Assembly (NCBI RefSeq): GCF_964204865.1
Contig: NC_135257.1
Span: 620,001-684,000, forward strand
DNA: 64,000 bases
Reading direction: 5' to 3'
Source: Styela clava
Lineage: Eukaryota > Chordata > Ascidiacea > Stolidobranchia > Styelidae
Positions within the stretch are counted from its first letter, which is position 1. Every line of letters starts with the position of its first letter. The notes under the pieces are model-generated. The model worked only from the letters and a program-made list of their open reading frames with translations, was not told the origin of the DNA and ran no database searches. The translations under genes and the position numbers were made by a program. Shown piece after piece: positions 48,697 through 62,800 of this stretch.

Positions 48697-51283
48697 TTTT
48701 TTCAATTGGATGGATTTTTATTTATGTATGTGTCACTGTATGTGCAAATAGACACATAGGTCTTCAGACATGAAATATTGTTTATGCTGTTCAGTGACAA
48801 TCAGTTCAGCGAATAATTTACAGTGCAGGGTGCAATTTTTTTTAAACTGGAGGCAATAGAAAACATAAAAGTAAATGGTTTCTTAGAAGAAACATTTGTC
48901 TTCATCCGCTAGATGTTTAAAAAAAAGTAGATCCGTTGAGCCCAGCAAAAATAATTCAGTAAAACAATTCAGGCATAGTTTATGAAAATTATATTATATG
49001 TTCAACCAATTTGAAAAATTTACGCAACATGTTTCTGCTTATTTGTTTCAAAGACTGTAATAAACCGTGAATTTATTCAAGCTTTCCTGTCTAAATAATT
49101 TGTATTTTGGAATATTTTCATCATTTTTTTCTGTATTTGAATTACCGACTGTATGCTAAGATGCTAGTAGTTTTAAATTCCTCGTGTCAGGATCCAATTT
49201 ATCTATATACTTCAATATATGGTTTTCTTGATACTATCTCTCAAAAGTGTAATACTATCTATTTCATAGGTTCTCAAAGTGCTCCATACGTCGGAGAAAC
49301 CGAAATAGGGGAAACTGTCCAAAGAAGCAATAACAGCATTAATAAATATTCGACAACAGTAGCGTCGAAATATGGCAACAAGGCGACATTTCAAATATGG
49401 CATTATCTATAGTTTCCAATGAATAATTATTTATTTAGATTTATAATAGTCAACCTGTTCACGGGCTCTACGATTAAGAACCTTTGATCTATCCAATACG
49501 GCAGACTAAAACAGGACAAATAGGCTCAATTCATTTCCACTATTGTATTTAGAGCAGTGCTTTTAGGTATTTTTTCAGGATTATCTCATCTGACATAAAT
49601 GTTTCTGTAACCTTAGTTAGGTTCACCCAGCTTTATGGTCTTAGCATATCACTTCTCTGTGTTCTCAATGTCTATTTATTCAGTCAGCAGTGCAAACTGG
49701 GCAAGGAAAACAAGAGACAATGGTGATAGACCCAAAGAAGCATGAAACGCATGTGCTGTAATGTGGCAAACAGTGATGCTGCATTACAAGTTAGCGATAA
49801 AGTTTGATTGGTCTGCAAAGTGACTCGCTTGGAGATTTGGTGAATAGTGCATCTTGATATTTGTGTTTGGCCGGTTTCGTGTCTTGCCAGTCCTGAGATG
49901 TTGGATGAAAATGGTTGAGGTCACAGAATTTGTCTGACCAACGATCAGTCGTGATTAGGCATTCAAATCGGCTTTGTGTTAGGATTTGATTAGAAATATA
50001 ATAGACATGTGTTGTGGAATGTAGAAAAAATATAATATTTTAAAATCAAGGTGGTCACATTGCCAGGTTTTCGGAATGTTTGAACCCCCAAGTCTTGGAC
50101 CTCACGCGACGTGAAGTCCATCTTGTTTTGCTGCCTTTATGGTAAAATGTGCCGAACACTATTATAATACTATGAAATTAACTGCTTTATATAAAAACCG
50201 CATTGAAGATGATTAGCCTTTTCAAACTGGTGTGTATGTATATTGAAAGTTTTTTTTTATTTGACACCAATTACTGCTCTGTAATCAATGTGATGATTAT
50301 TATTGTTCAGCCTAAAAAGTCATTGTTAAAGATACTTTCAATTCTTTTAACTATTGTTGAATCTGTGATAATCCGATTGCCTGGTTATTTTTTTCCTCTT
50401 CGTGTATTCGAGCCCGGTACTATTATATAAATAATTGTAAAAACTAATCCTAATAATTGTTCTGATTCTCTGGACCTGTCCACACTCAAAGCTACATGTG
50501 ACCTAATAACACCATAATTTGTATTATTAACTTTAGAATAAAATTGCTGACTCATACATACACATTTTATTTCTATACATTTAACTTATGTTTTTATCTA
50601 TATTTCATCGCTGATGCTTTATTTGACTGATTTCCTATATATAGTTTGCAGGATCCTCCGTGACCGGTCTTGCATCCGAACCCACACAAATAATGCTAAC
50701 CAGTTATGACTGAATTATTTTCTTTTTTTGTTGCTTCAAATTTATCACAGTGTTGACATTGTTTGTGAAATAAACTCTCTCTCTCTCCCTCATTTGACGA
50801 TCGTTCGTTAATTACAAGTAGAATCACAATTTTGGTAAATCATAGACTGTTAGGAAATAAGGCCAAACTCAAGTAATCGGTCTGCAACCACTTGTTTCAC
50901 CAAAAAAGAATTGTTTGGCGCCAGAACTCTCGAATGTTGCGGATTTGCGACCAAGTTTTCCACTGATGATTCTAAATCCAATACATCCGGAGCGGTATGA
51001 TTTTGGCCTTCCAGATCCTGAGAATAAATATGTTTTATTTCAAGGACTTATACCCAATAAGCTTTGTGGACCCTAGGTTTATTTCCTAATATATAATACC
51101 CGATATGTTGTACTGCAGTTAAATGCAGCCTTCACAGTCTGGATTATTAGAAACCTAGTTATTTTCAAGCAATGTTAGGAGTCTAGCTTAAGCTATTTAA
51201 CCTAACAGTGCTAACTTATATAAAATTTGGCAGGATCTTAACCGAGCAAATTTGGCAAATTTGTAGGATCTTAACCGAGCTCT
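48697..51283. other. no gene seen
   Basis: AT-rich. There is a short (CT)n run at about 50774-50788, after an AATAAA-like sequence, which may be the tail of an old SINE. Frames at 49107-49412 and 50203-50430 have no recognisable content. Confidence 0.45.
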
Positions 51284-51380
51284 CCCAAAGTATGTGCACC
51301 AAGATGGCGCAAAACTGAACCCCAACCTGGTACACATACTATGCTCTGGTTGTGCGCCATCCTGGTGTACATATTTCGGG
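51284..51380. repeat. short hairpin element, related style to 48522-48696
   Basis: CCCAAAGTATGTGCACCAAG then ATGGCGCA pairs with TGCGCCATCCTGGTGTACAT then ATTTCGGG. GGTACACATACTATG in the loop resembles the other hairpin. Confidence 0.7.
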
Positions 51381-51784
51381 ATCTCACTTGTCCGGTCTCC
51401 CGCCTTAAAGTTTGTTTGCTCGCTATTTTCTGTACATTTCGCAGGCTTTAGGTCCTTGTTATCAGAGATTTTGTCCGATCTCCATTCGCGAACGTTGGTT
51501 CGTTATCCATTTTCTGTATGTTCCATTACGAGAATCGAAAGCCGACGAGTTCTGATTTCTTCTCAGCTTGGTATTAATATTTTTTTGACTTATTCAAGAT
51601 ACATGGGGAACTATGCGTTCTCTGCCACTCTTTCTTCGGTTGGCTTTATCAGCATGGCCTGCCACAAAAAGCGCTCGCATGCTCACCTTTTTTTGAGATA
51701 TATATCTGTTTGAATGTAGTAAATTTAAAAAAAAACTTTTATTTCAGACTAATTTTAGATTACTGCAATTAAAATATTTGAGAA

Positions 51785-52382
51785 GACAGTATATTCACAG
51801 GGTTCCATTATCTTTGCACCCAGGACTATTGCATCTGCCTACTTTTATACCCACGGACAGTTGCACCCAAAGATTTGTACCCATGAACATTTGAACCCAT
51901 GAATATTTGGACCCATGGACATTTGTACCTACGTACATTTGCGCCTACAGACTTTTGAACCCAACGGACATTTGCACCTATGTACTTTTGAACCAAGCAA
52001 ACATTTGTACTAAGTCCATCTGTACCCGCGTACATTTGCATCCACTTCCAATTGAACCCGCGCACATTTGCACTCATGAACATTTGCCCCCACGGATATT
52101 CGCATCTATGGACACTTGCACCCGTAAACATTTACAACCATTGATACCAGTCTTTGGAGCAAAAGAGGTTCTATTGCCATTTTTGTCGATATAGGGACAT
52201 CCTAATGTTATGATTAGTAATGAAATGTCCGCGGATGCAAATATCAACGGGGGCAAATGTACGTGGGTGCAAATATCCGGCCGGTGCAAACTGCAAATGT
52301 ACATGGGTGCGAACGTCTATGAGTGCAAATGTCGGTGGGTGCAAATGTCCGGGGTGCAGTTTACGGGTGTGAATATGCTGTC
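51785..52382. repeat. palindromic element built from a 16-bp minisatellite
   Basis: The terminal repeats are GACAGTATATTCAC and GTGAATATGCTGTC. The left arm (about 51816-52135) holds about 20 variants of NACCCATGGACATTTG. The right arm (about 52225-52375) holds about eight copies in reverse orientation, e.g. TGCAAATGTCGGTGGG. A unique spacer of about 90 bp lies between them. No target duplication is obvious. Confidence 0.88.
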
Positions 52383-54729
52383 ACCTAATCATTGAGTTAT
52401 TTGATGCGTTCCGAAATTAACCAAAAACTAACGAATAGCATGCGAAAACGAGGCAATGTTAAAACCATGTCAGAAAATTTGTCTGTGCGACTGCTAAAAC
52501 GTCTACCGTTAAGCCGCTTTTCCAAAGTGAAAAGAGAAATTTTTCGAAAAATTCTAAAGATTTTCTTGCTTTATTGCATGTTTTCTTCATTGCATGTTTT
52601 CCAACTTTATTCATTGCATATACCGCTACTCAATTGCTAGTTGCGTACGATCTTTTTCAAAGTTTAAATATATAAAAAAAACATTTCTTATATGTCAAAT
52701 TTGCGCCTGTCAAGTTTATCTTTGATTAGCATCTAAAAGAAATTCATGAAGGACGAGGCGAAGGAGGCCGTCTTTCAGACGTTTATTACCAGCAAATAGC
52801 GATTGAACATGGAAACAGGTGACTATATAATAAGTGACTTGCTTTTTATTAGTAAATGAGTTCGATCTTATGCATGTGATTCTATTGCTTAGTTTGAATA
52901 TTTATTCAATAAAACAGACGTTTCTATCTTATTGTACTTTCAATTTATTTATTCTTATGTATAACAACATCTATAATCTGTCTAGCCCCCGAATTATTTA
53001 TGGAGTCAAGGAGAAGGGACAGCATTGTCAGAAACTCGCCCCGGGCAGCAGAAAAGTTTGGCACGTCCCTGTCCATATTTCATTTGTTTTATGCTGTGAC
53101 TCAATAAAATATTTTCAGTGACACGACCTCATGCAAAATCTACCAACCTTTATTATAAAGATATTTAACCTCGTCATTTTAAAGTAATTACAAAGCGGTG
53201 GTATAATTGGTTCGTCCCCAGCTTCCACAATCGTCTTCGAAAATTTGCTTCATTTTTTTCTCTTTCCTGCGTATGTTTTCAACGTGATCAACTAGGAAAT
53301 AACAGTGTTTCCACCCGTTGGTAGTTTAGGGCTAACTTTACTGTTTTATATTTGAATACTCCCAACAATTCAAAGATACCCAAAAAATTACCGAAGGGAA
53401 GCTCGTGCCAGACCTCGCTTACAGTGTGTTGGTCAGTTCGCGTAGAAGTCACACTGAAGTTATATTATCAGATTCTTCAGTGTGACAATTTGAAATCTCT
53501 CGGCCTGCACCGTCAAGATCAAGACAAATATTCGAGAATAATTTTTGATTTTGTTGACAGTATCTCTACTGAAAATATGTATTCTCAATGTCATAACACT
53601 AGGGATCAGAGTTAGACTGTAACAGCCGTTCTTTGTGAGCTGGGTGACATCGACTGCACACTAGATAGTTCATTAGGGTATAGTTAAGCTTCTCTATGAA
53701 TGAATGTAGGTTTTCGACTATCTCCAAAATCATGTGAAATAATCATAGCTTGGCCATCAATCAGTAGTAAACACTGAAAATTACTTATTGGACACGAAAT
53801 GGACCTAAGGATCGTTTTGTTGGACACGTAGTGGACATAACGATCGTTTCAATATTATGTTGTTCTTGTTGTTTGACACAGAATAACACACCTAGTGGAA
53901 ATATTAAAAAACCGCTTTTCTCTTCGAATATTGGACCAATTGCTTTGAAATTTTCCGTGGTTGGAGATAAAAATTTTCCCCCAGAAGGCTATTACTTTTA
54001 TTCATTTTAAATATTTCTGTTAGCTCTGTGAGATTTGTTTTTGTTTGCTATGACGTCATTAAACGTTCTTGAGACATCGGACGCCATTTTGTGTCCTACT
54101 GTACTGCTTCGCTTGGTGTGAATATATTTGTAAACTGTGATCTGACGGTACGGTAAACCGTACTGTACTGCGAACAGACGTGTCCATATATTTGGGCGTA
54201 GCTCTCTTGTTTAATTAATGTTCTCGTTTTTCGTGGTTTTCTCCCTGCTGTTTTTTAATGTTTTGTTTTGAAAAAATCTGTTTTCTCTCATAACGATGGG
54301 ATCAATTGATTGTTGGTTAAAGATTGTTATTCCCGCTGGAACCAGGCTATCTATTTTTCAAAAATTTCTTTGGGCCCAATGGGGTTTGTTTTCACTCAGA
54401 AGTTATACTGACGGCATCATCAAAATTTACGCGATTGCTTTTCAGAGATCTATAGTGTTCGGCAAAGTCGGGAGAGTTTTAATATGGAAGAGTTTTTTTG
54501 GTTTAAAAATTGAATTTTGCTGAAATCCCTCACTGATACTAGATGGTGGACAATTTCAAAAAAAATTCTCAAACTTATAGAAGCACATGAATATACTGGG
54601 ACAGGAAAAAACAAGTAATGAAACGAAGATGCTAGAATAGATGCAAATAATACATGTTATCGTTTTAGAGTAAATTTTCACAGACTAATTTAAAACAAAC
54701 ACGTGCAGATCTTAATGTTATATTATGTA
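52383..54729. other. no gene seen
   Basis: Several short frames, none recognised. GACGCCATTTTGTG near 54079 resembles a promoter motif but nothing follows from it. Confidence 0.45.
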
Positions 54730-54932
54730 AAATTCCACGAGATGAATTTGAACGCTGTAAAGCAGCTGCAAAAAATGCTACCAGGTAAACAACTCGTAAA
54801 CGTATCAGAAATAATTTGCTCAATGATGGAGATGCAGCAGATTTATATTTGAATGCCAGAGATAAATTTCATATCACTTTATTTTACGCAATTGTTGATA
54901 ATTTTGCAACTGCGTTGAAGAAAAGAGGATAG
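54730..54932 (+). pseudogene. hAT (ZMYM-type) transposase remnant
   Basis: RDEFERCKAAAKNATR is followed by a stop, then in the same frame TTRKRIRNNLLNDGDA then LNARDKFHITLFYAIVDNFA and TALKKRG. The R-x-[KR]-R then F-x-x-x-x-F-x-x-x-[IV]-D layout is found in the middle of ZMYM1-like hAT proteins. There are no element ends. Confidence 0.5.
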
Positions 54933-55320
54933 ATATAGGGTAAAATTGCATAGGTTTTCCCTAATGGTGTACCGCTACAACCAAATGTCTCGGATATTGG
55001 CAGTGTCGTCAAAAGCTTATTGATGCTTACCCAGTAAATTTCAACAGTAATTTCTCAACTGTGCTCCAGCAGTTTTATTCACATGTGCTCTTAAGCTAGC
55101 TTTTTGTTAGTTTTGTTTTTATTTCAACTTGTAACTTTCGTGTGGTTTATAACGTAATGTACAGGATGTGTTACGTTTGGCTATTGGGATTTGAGCAAAC
55201 TTTATCAATTGTCAATTAAAAATTGTTAAAAGACATAAAAATGTTCGCTGTGTTTTAGTGTTGTTTCTGATGAATTTTTAGTATTGTTTTTGATGTATAA
55301 TATACTTATGTGGTTTACAG

Positions 55321-56600
55321 CAGTGATTCCCAAAGTGGGCGATATCGCCCCCCCGGTGGGCGAAAATGATACAGAGGGGGGCGAAAAGTCGAAGGGGGCG
55401 ATTTCGCGGAACCTGTTTTTGCTCGGCGCATCGTGCACTTGATTACTGTAATATGCGTGCTTTCGTAGGTTTGAATCACGTGGGCGATGTCACACGCGAA
55501 AGGATTGCTCGACTCGTCTTCGCATCAAGGTACGGTAGTTTGCGTATCCCTGTGGTCGGGAAATCTGTAGTAATCTGGCCCGGGACGCTTCACTGAATGG
55601 ACCTTTCCCCGACCTTTGAACCCGGAAAATGTTTCCCATACTTTACCATTCTAAAATTTTCGGTGCTTATTTTAAGAGTGGTTTCGCGAGTTGTTGCCCA
55701 TAAAATGAAGTATTTGTTTCAAACTATCATTCTAATTCATACCATTCAACGATCTGTTTTTTAAAAGTACCGGTAAAGAATTTTAGCCTATAGTCTATCA
55801 CAGCTATTTCTACACTAATTTTTGATTACTGTAATAAAACTGAAACTCCTAGGAGGACAAGGTGATCATTGACTTATTTTATTTGAATTTCCGAAAATGT
55901 TCATTGTTCACGACCACGCCTGAAAGTCTGTCTGAGTGAAGAATGTGTCTGAGTGGATGCGAAAGGGGGCATTGTTACGTTTATAAAATTAAGATCGATA
56001 AGTAATAAGACGACTGAGTTGAGTTCACGAATTGTTGCAGTTTTCGCACAATGTTCCGTTTTTAACTTTCAAAAAATATATGTGATCTGCAAAAGAATAG
56101 CAACCCTAAATTTTGTCCCGCGAGCGACGTAAAATTTGCCGGCCCCTGGGGCATCCGAGTCCACGAATCCAAAACAAATGGCTGATTAATTCTATTGACT
56201 GATGATCAGACTGAATGACGTGGTAGGATGAAGAATCGGGGATGAATTTTACCGAAGACCGTTATATATCAGGTATTTTGGTGAAGGTCATCAGGCTGTA
56301 GGAATGAATGAGATGTACGAAAATCCTTATTATAAGTTTTGGAAAATTAATTTTGTTATCATTATTTTAATGTGAAATGGGGTGAATTTAGGGAGTTAAA
56401 TGCAAGAGTACACGGCGGTTTTTGAGATGGGAGAACCCTGGATTCTTTCATTTCCGGCCTCTGATATGGTGAAAAGGGGGTTTTCAGCCGTGCTGCTTTT
56501 CCTATTAAAACAACTAAATCGCCTTCCCAGCAGTAAACGAGGTAATTTTAGATATAATAAAAAACTCGCTGAAGAACACCAAGCTCATCCATCTCATTAA
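55321..56600 (+). pseudogene. remnant hAT element: left end and transposase C-terminus
   Basis: CAGTGATTCCCAAAGTGGGC followed by GATATCGCCCCCCCGGTGG at 55321 is a hAT left end. DMVKRGFSAVLLFLLKQLNR then EEHQAHPSH and a TAA at 56598-56600 is the typical C-terminus of SCAND3/FAM200-like hAT transposases. A CCGGGGGGCG tract at about 56682 may mark the decayed right end. The middle is not recognisable. Confidence 0.6.
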
Positions 56601-57441
56601 AAAACACTATAATCTATGATTTGTCTCCTTCTTTGGTCTGTAATATATTCGTTTCATACTTTCAAATTTTTTGTTGCAATGCCGGGGGGCGATGAAGTTG
56701 TGTAAACCAAAGTCTTCAAGTGCATAGGGCACCAAAGGGGCATGATCCGCCCCTGCGGCTCCCATAATAGCTCTTCTTAGTTTTGAAGAAGACATTATTG
56801 TCCCTGGTCATTTTACGCCTCCATTTAGCATTTTATCGGAACAAATCGGATCAGAACATATAATACCTGTGACATAGCAATACAGCGATTCTCGCCTCCC
56901 TCTCTTAACTAGTGAATGAGCAAGTGCTTGATAGTTTTACGACACGTTACAATTCTCCTGCGTTTAAAGTTGCTTATTGTGGGCCTGTAGATTTCAACTC
57001 GCATATCCCAGTTGTATGAGACAGGGATAATTTGGAGAGGATTGTCTGAACACCGACTAATATTGCTGTATAGTGAAATAGCGTTTAAACTAGGAAATGT
57101 TGGTGCATTGTTGCGCTTTGCATTTGTGTAGCAAGCAGGGTGCATTTTAAGATCACACCCCGTCAAGCTTTTACAGGTTATAGGCTATTCCAAGTGACGG
57201 GAGACTTACAACAATTTTGCAAGCTGTGATTTGCTATATATTTCTACATTATCAGCAACATGTGTTGTATCATTGTCCAATCAGTTGCTATGACAAAACT
57301 GCACAAAAGTTACACGCAGGACTTACCGATCGAGATCGATAAGTAACAAACAAATACCTATCAACATACTTACCGATCGAGATCGATAAGTGAAAAATAG
57401 AAAATGAAATCCCTTCGCGGCACACTGGTTGGAAATCAACG
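56601..57441. other. no gene seen
   Basis: CCGATCGAGATCGATAAGT occurs twice, at about 57327 and 57373, as a small direct repeat; otherwise nothing. Confidence 0.45.
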
Positions 57442-57449
57442 TACTAGAG

Positions 57450-58313
57450 CAGTGTTTCCCAACCCGAGTCCGCGGTCTCAAATGAGTCCGCGGAGCGTTT
57501 GAATGAGTCCGCAACGAGCCAGAAGTTCAGCCACGTTGCGATTTACGTTAGAATTTACATAAAAAACAAGTTTAGTAACATAACATTAATCGAGTCAATA
57601 ATTACTGGTTACTGAGTATATCTGGACATATATTCGAATATTCAACTATTAGAATAGCACTTTACTATTCGAAAATTTGGTAACAGGTGATGCAATAGGT
57701 CGTTTGTGCTTAATCAGAGTATATCCGCGGGTTCAATTTATATGCGGGTGCTAAAACCCATGGGTTAGGGTTAGTATGGGTTCAAATATCCGTAAAACAC
57801 AAAAAAATTACATAGGTGCAATAGTATGCATGTGCAATTGTCAGATTAACATGGTCACAATGAAATTAATTATATACCATGGCGATGAATATGTATTTTT
57901 GATTTACTGATATACTTTGAATATATATTTTAATAAGTACTTAATCAAGTTGTACTTTCTAAAAATTTATAGCAGATAGTAGGATTTTTCTAACTGCGAT
58001 AACAAATTCGCAAGATCGCAAAAAATAGGTATTAATCTAAGTATAATCGGGCAATATATTCTCACATTATTATGTTCACAGATTGCCATTGTATTTTAGA
58101 GAAGTAATGCTTTCATCTTGTCGTAATTCGACGCAACCGCGAATTATCATGAACACAATTAAGTTAAAATAGGAATACATCCTAAATTCTGTTGTGTTCG
58201 GTTTTATTGCCTGTTTACACAGAGTATACGGTTGCAATAAACGCACCTTGAGTCCGCAAAGGGTTTCGCCGGTGAGAAAATAGTCCACGACCAAAAAAGG
58301 TTGGGAAACGCTG
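57450..58313. mobile_element. non-autonomous hAT element, 864 bp, exact target duplication
   Basis: It begins CAGTGTTTCCCAACC and ends GGTTGGGAAACGCTG. TACTAGAG is duplicated exactly at 57442-57449 and 58314-58321. Internally, at about 57725-57850, there are a few phrases like those of the 16-bp minisatellite (TATGGGTTCAAATATCCG). Confidence 0.93.
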
Positions 58314-58321
58314 TACTAGAG

Positions 58322-59256
58322 ACTCGAGATCTGCGACGATCCATTACTTGAGATCTAACACCGTCCGCTCGCAGAAGAAACCACTGAATGATTAAGTGGG
58401 TAAGATCATATTTAACACATTACATTATCGCAATAAATTGTGCTCCATATTTCAATTTGTTTGTCCGGTCCTTTTACAGATAACATGGGTCTGGCTCAAC
58501 AACAGCGAATTTCGTCGCGCGCATTCGATCCAGATTAGGGCGTTACGGGCCGGCTAATGACGGACCGTATCCTATCCTTTGAAATCCCAACGCAGTCCCT
58601 CCGAATGGCAAGGGCGGACGTACTGCGGGGCTACCGAAATGTGCCACACCGCTAATATAATATACCAATATCAGAGGTTTTGGTTTTTTCATGTGATATA
58701 ATGGATAGAAGTAACCTTTTTCTTGGCAATACCTTCCATTATATATTCTGTGAGTTTTAAATCTTATTCAAGGTTTTGTAAGTGTTTCTTTTCCGTTCGT
58801 TTGCTCCCCTGACTTCATAATCAGTTTTCATTTATTTGTTTTTATTCGTAATTTTATTGCCAGTTATGCTGATTAGGTAGTCAAAATAAACTCATACTAC
58901 GAAACCATTAAATGTAGTTTTACATCTTAGTGCTTGCTTAAATACATTTTGTTCCAAATTTTTCCTGTGCAGTTGCCTCGTGCAATATATTCGTTTCATT
59001 ATGCGTAAATTTTGCATCAGATTTAACGAAAACACTATTAAACAACGCTCACGGATGCAACGTGGAAATACCCCAAAATGAATAATCAGAATAAAAAAAA
59101 ATTCATGTCTGAAAACTAAGGTCGAGCCCAAAAACGCCAGTTATTTACCGGACTATAATATCCGTTTCGACATATTAATGTTTAAAACGACCAGGACCTA
59201 TTCAAGTATAAACAATGTACCATATACAATATTATTAATGTATTGCAGTACCGGTA
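58322..59256. other. no gene seen; small GC-rich patch
   Basis: The stretch at about 58490-58660 is clearly more GC-rich than its surroundings but shows no frame, tRNA fold or rRNA match that I can recognise. Confidence 0.4.
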
Positions 59257-59262
59257 TTTATT
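59257..59262 (-). promoter_or_regulatory. possible polyadenylation signal AATAAA of the coiled-coil gene
   Basis: It lies about 545 bp after the stop codon on the same strand, the first good hexamer found. Confidence 0.45.
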
Positions 59263-59807
59263 TATGTTTTTCATTTTCAAAAAAGAGTTTAATAACGTTC
59301 TTTGTCATTACTCACAACAATTGTCATAACTAACTATACTTATCTAATAGCTAATAACAATGTGATAGGCTGACAGCCATTCAACAGTTAAGTAAATGTC
59401 AGCAATCAGCGTTTTGAATACAAGTTCATCTTCTGGAATTTTTTGTAAACTATATTTCCTGGTATAGCAGATCAGATCTGACAAGTTCTCGGATATAAAT
59501 CATTCATGAATTGTTGCAATAATTACCATAGACACGAACTTAACGAGTACCTAGATTATCTACTATACAGTGGATATAAAGTGTTAGCGTACAAATATTA
59601 AAATACAAATATATATCAGGACTGTAAGTTAAAAAAATATCAATTCCTAAAAATGTTCATCAGACGACTCTGAATTGAGAAAAAATGCTAACATACATAT
59701 CTATATCTAATTTATACCGATATCAGCAACAATGAATTGATAAATAAAATGAATTTCGAGTAAAAAAAATGTTATCAGAGTGTTATACTGAATAAGTCAA
59801 TGTAAAT

Positions 59808-62800
59808 TTAGATAATGGATTGTAAATATTGAGGTAGTGGTATTTTGACACCTTGCGATTGAATTTCACGTAAGACCAGTAAAATGGAATCGAGTTCAAG
59901 TCGAAACCTTGTAAGTTCTTTATTCTTAGTGTTCAACTGTTCCTGAAGTTTACTTATTTCATTTTGTGCAAATGAGGACGAATTAGAAATCAGGGTCTCC
60001 TTCAACATTTCTTTTTTTATTCTAAGTTCTTCACCGGCAACACTTAATTTGTTTTCTAAAGCTATAATTTTACGTGCCGATGCAGAAGAAGTAAGAGAAT
60101 TTGACTCGTGAAGTTTGGTAAGTAGTTGTTGCAATTGAACCTGAAGGGCTTGCTCTCGCACCCTTGACACAGACGATTCTTTAACTTGACTTTCTAGCAT
60201 CAATATCTTTTTGTGACATTTGTCCAATTCATTTTGTGACTGATTTATTTTTTGTTCCATCAACACAGTTTTTTCAGCATTCTGTGAAGAAGATGGATTT
60301 TGCCGTTGAGATATCTCTTTCTCATGTTGAGTCTGCATGGTTTTAGTAACTTGTTCCAATCGACAAAGTAAAGCTTCATTGCTAACTTTGCTGTGTTTCA
60401 ACTCCAATGACTGCTTCTCGAGATGAGCTTTTAATTCACTGTTCTGTTGCAGTAATCCAGCATAACCATCTGCTTCAAATACATCAGGATTGTATGAAGA
60501 TTTTTTAAATTTTACATCTTTTTCATTTTTGTGAAAACCAAGTCGTCCATTATCAAATGTTTTATGGAGAAGAGATGTTAACCTTTCTATTTCTCTATTT
60601 TTTGCTTCACAAGCATTCTTCAGCTCAATAAATTCACTGCTTGAGACTACTTTGTTTTTGACAGGTGTAGAGGTTTTCTGTTTCAATTTCTGTATGTTAT
60701 CCATCAACACATTTCTCTCAATTTCTCTGGCTTCTTTTTCTTCACGAAGCTTTGATATTGAATCCGATAATTGTTTCTGCAATTCTTTCATATTCATTGT
60801 GTTCTTGTCTCTGGTCACTTTTCCTCTGCTTTCTCGAAAACTTTCAATTTGCTTCTCCAAAGATTCAATGTGTTTTTCATACTTCATTCTGACATTATTA
60901 TAGTCGTCCCGTACCTGTTGAACTGCTTTGTTTGCAATTTCATCACGATTTTCTAAATCTGCTTCTAACTTTTTTACTCGAGACTGGAAATGAACCAATA
61001 CAGACTCTGGTGGAGGGATGATTGAGTGATTAGCATTTGAAATTTTTTCAGCTTTACTGGCCAATGATCTCCTTGCATCAGCAAGTTCGGATTTTACTTT
61101 TCCAAGCTCTATTCTATGCTCAGTTTTGAGATTTTGGCAAATCTCCTCAGATTTGCATTCATTGATACGTAATTGTTTCTCTAATTCATCCCGATCCTTT
61201 GCGAGACGTTTTCCCATTGACTCCGCTTTCAACCTCATGCCTTCTTCCATGCGTATTTGATGTTCCAAACTCAATATTCTTTTCTTGAGTGTCGAGTCAT
61301 CATCATTCGATCTAATATCAGGAAAGTTCGGAGACGAACCAACTTTCTCCTTCTCATCTGCCAACCTTGCATGTCTTTCCAAAGCTTCCTTCAAATCTTC
61401 GATTTCTGATTTAAGTTTTGAATTTTCGTTGAACATAGCATTTTCCACATCTTTGTTAGTACGCTTAACTTCTTTTAACTCAGCATAGATCTTTTCATTT
61501 TCATGCTGGTAACCTGTTATTAATTGATCTTGTTCCAATATTTCCTCTTTTAATCTGACAATTTCATCTTTAGATGAATTTTCTTTATTAGCATCAGTTG
61601 ACTCTATTTTTTTGCTTTGCTGGTTAGTCATTAACTGAGTAATTTTTGATTTCAGCACAAAATTGTCTTTCTTCAAATTGTCAATGTCTTGAACAAGCAT
61701 TTTATTTTGTAATATCTGTTTGTCTCTTTCAGAAGTAACCGAATCCAATTTTCCTTCCATGTGCAATCTTGTATGATCGATCTCATCCAATGAGCTAGTA
61801 TTTGCAGCAGATTCTTTCAAAGGTATTTTCATATAATTTGGAGATCGTGATACCGATGATGTTGCAGGTATATCGGTGAAGCTCAAGTTAGCATCACTAA
61901 GTGCCGTTGAATCGCAAATTAATTTACTGACTGATGTATCTGACCGAGTCTCTTTTATATTATTCTTAGTGCTGGTTTGCCTTTTTGATATTTGACCCTT
62001 GGAAGTGGACTTTATTTTTGGAGAAACCTTCACAGTTGTTTTTCGTGTTTTGGGAGACTTTGGAGTCATAATAACCGGAGATGCTTTGCTTAATTTTGTA
62101 GGGGTAAATTTTACACTAGTTGCGCTTGCGGATTTTACAGTTTGCTTGTGATTTGTTCTTGGGAACCTGCTGTGGTCTGTGTAGTTGGCAACATTTCCTT
62201 GCTGCAATCTTGATGTGCCACTTCTAGGCTTTTTTGTTGATGCCACTGATGGTTTCTTACCAACTTGTTTCTTAGATTTACCTTCTACAATCATTGAAGT
62301 AACGTGTTCAGTTTCATTAGTTTTGTTTCCTATTTCATTGACAGAAGATGTAACATCTTGAGATGAAAAAACCTGGCTCATCACTGTTTCAGTGTCTTCA
62401 TTTATTTTGCTTTTTTCTGATCTAAGCTGTTTTTGAGATGCAACTTTCGCCTGCATGAAATTCAGAGCAGCTCCTGACTCGAAATGTTTTTTAAATGATT
62501 CTCGCGTTGATATTTCAACTGTCTCGTTCTCTTGCAGGGTATTCGAAACATTAGCAGCAAATTTCTTTTCGTGGGAATGTACTGGTGATAGGTCAAAACC
62601 ATACATGACTCCACCAGTACCTATCCCAGTTGTAGCAGGCATGGAGGAGGTTGCTGTGCTTCCAGTTTCTTTTAGATAATCATGTAAATGGTCCTCAAGA
62701 GCAGTTAGTGTAGAAATATTACTCTTTTCATGTTCCTCCGTTATCCTTGAATGAAGGTTGCTACGGATTCTATCAAAAAATTTGACATCTTGTGAACCTT

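Noticed and set aside
51294-51713. 139-codon open frame on the + strand
   Set aside because: It begins inside a hairpin repeat and has no recognisable domain or splice support.
51907-52194. Cys/Thr/Pro-rich repetitive frame
   Set aside because: It is only the translation of the 16-bp minisatellite; a 16-bp unit repeats its frame every 48 bp.
58490-58660. GC-rich patch considered as rRNA or tRNA
   Set aside because: No cloverleaf, A/B box order or rRNA core phrase could be recognised.
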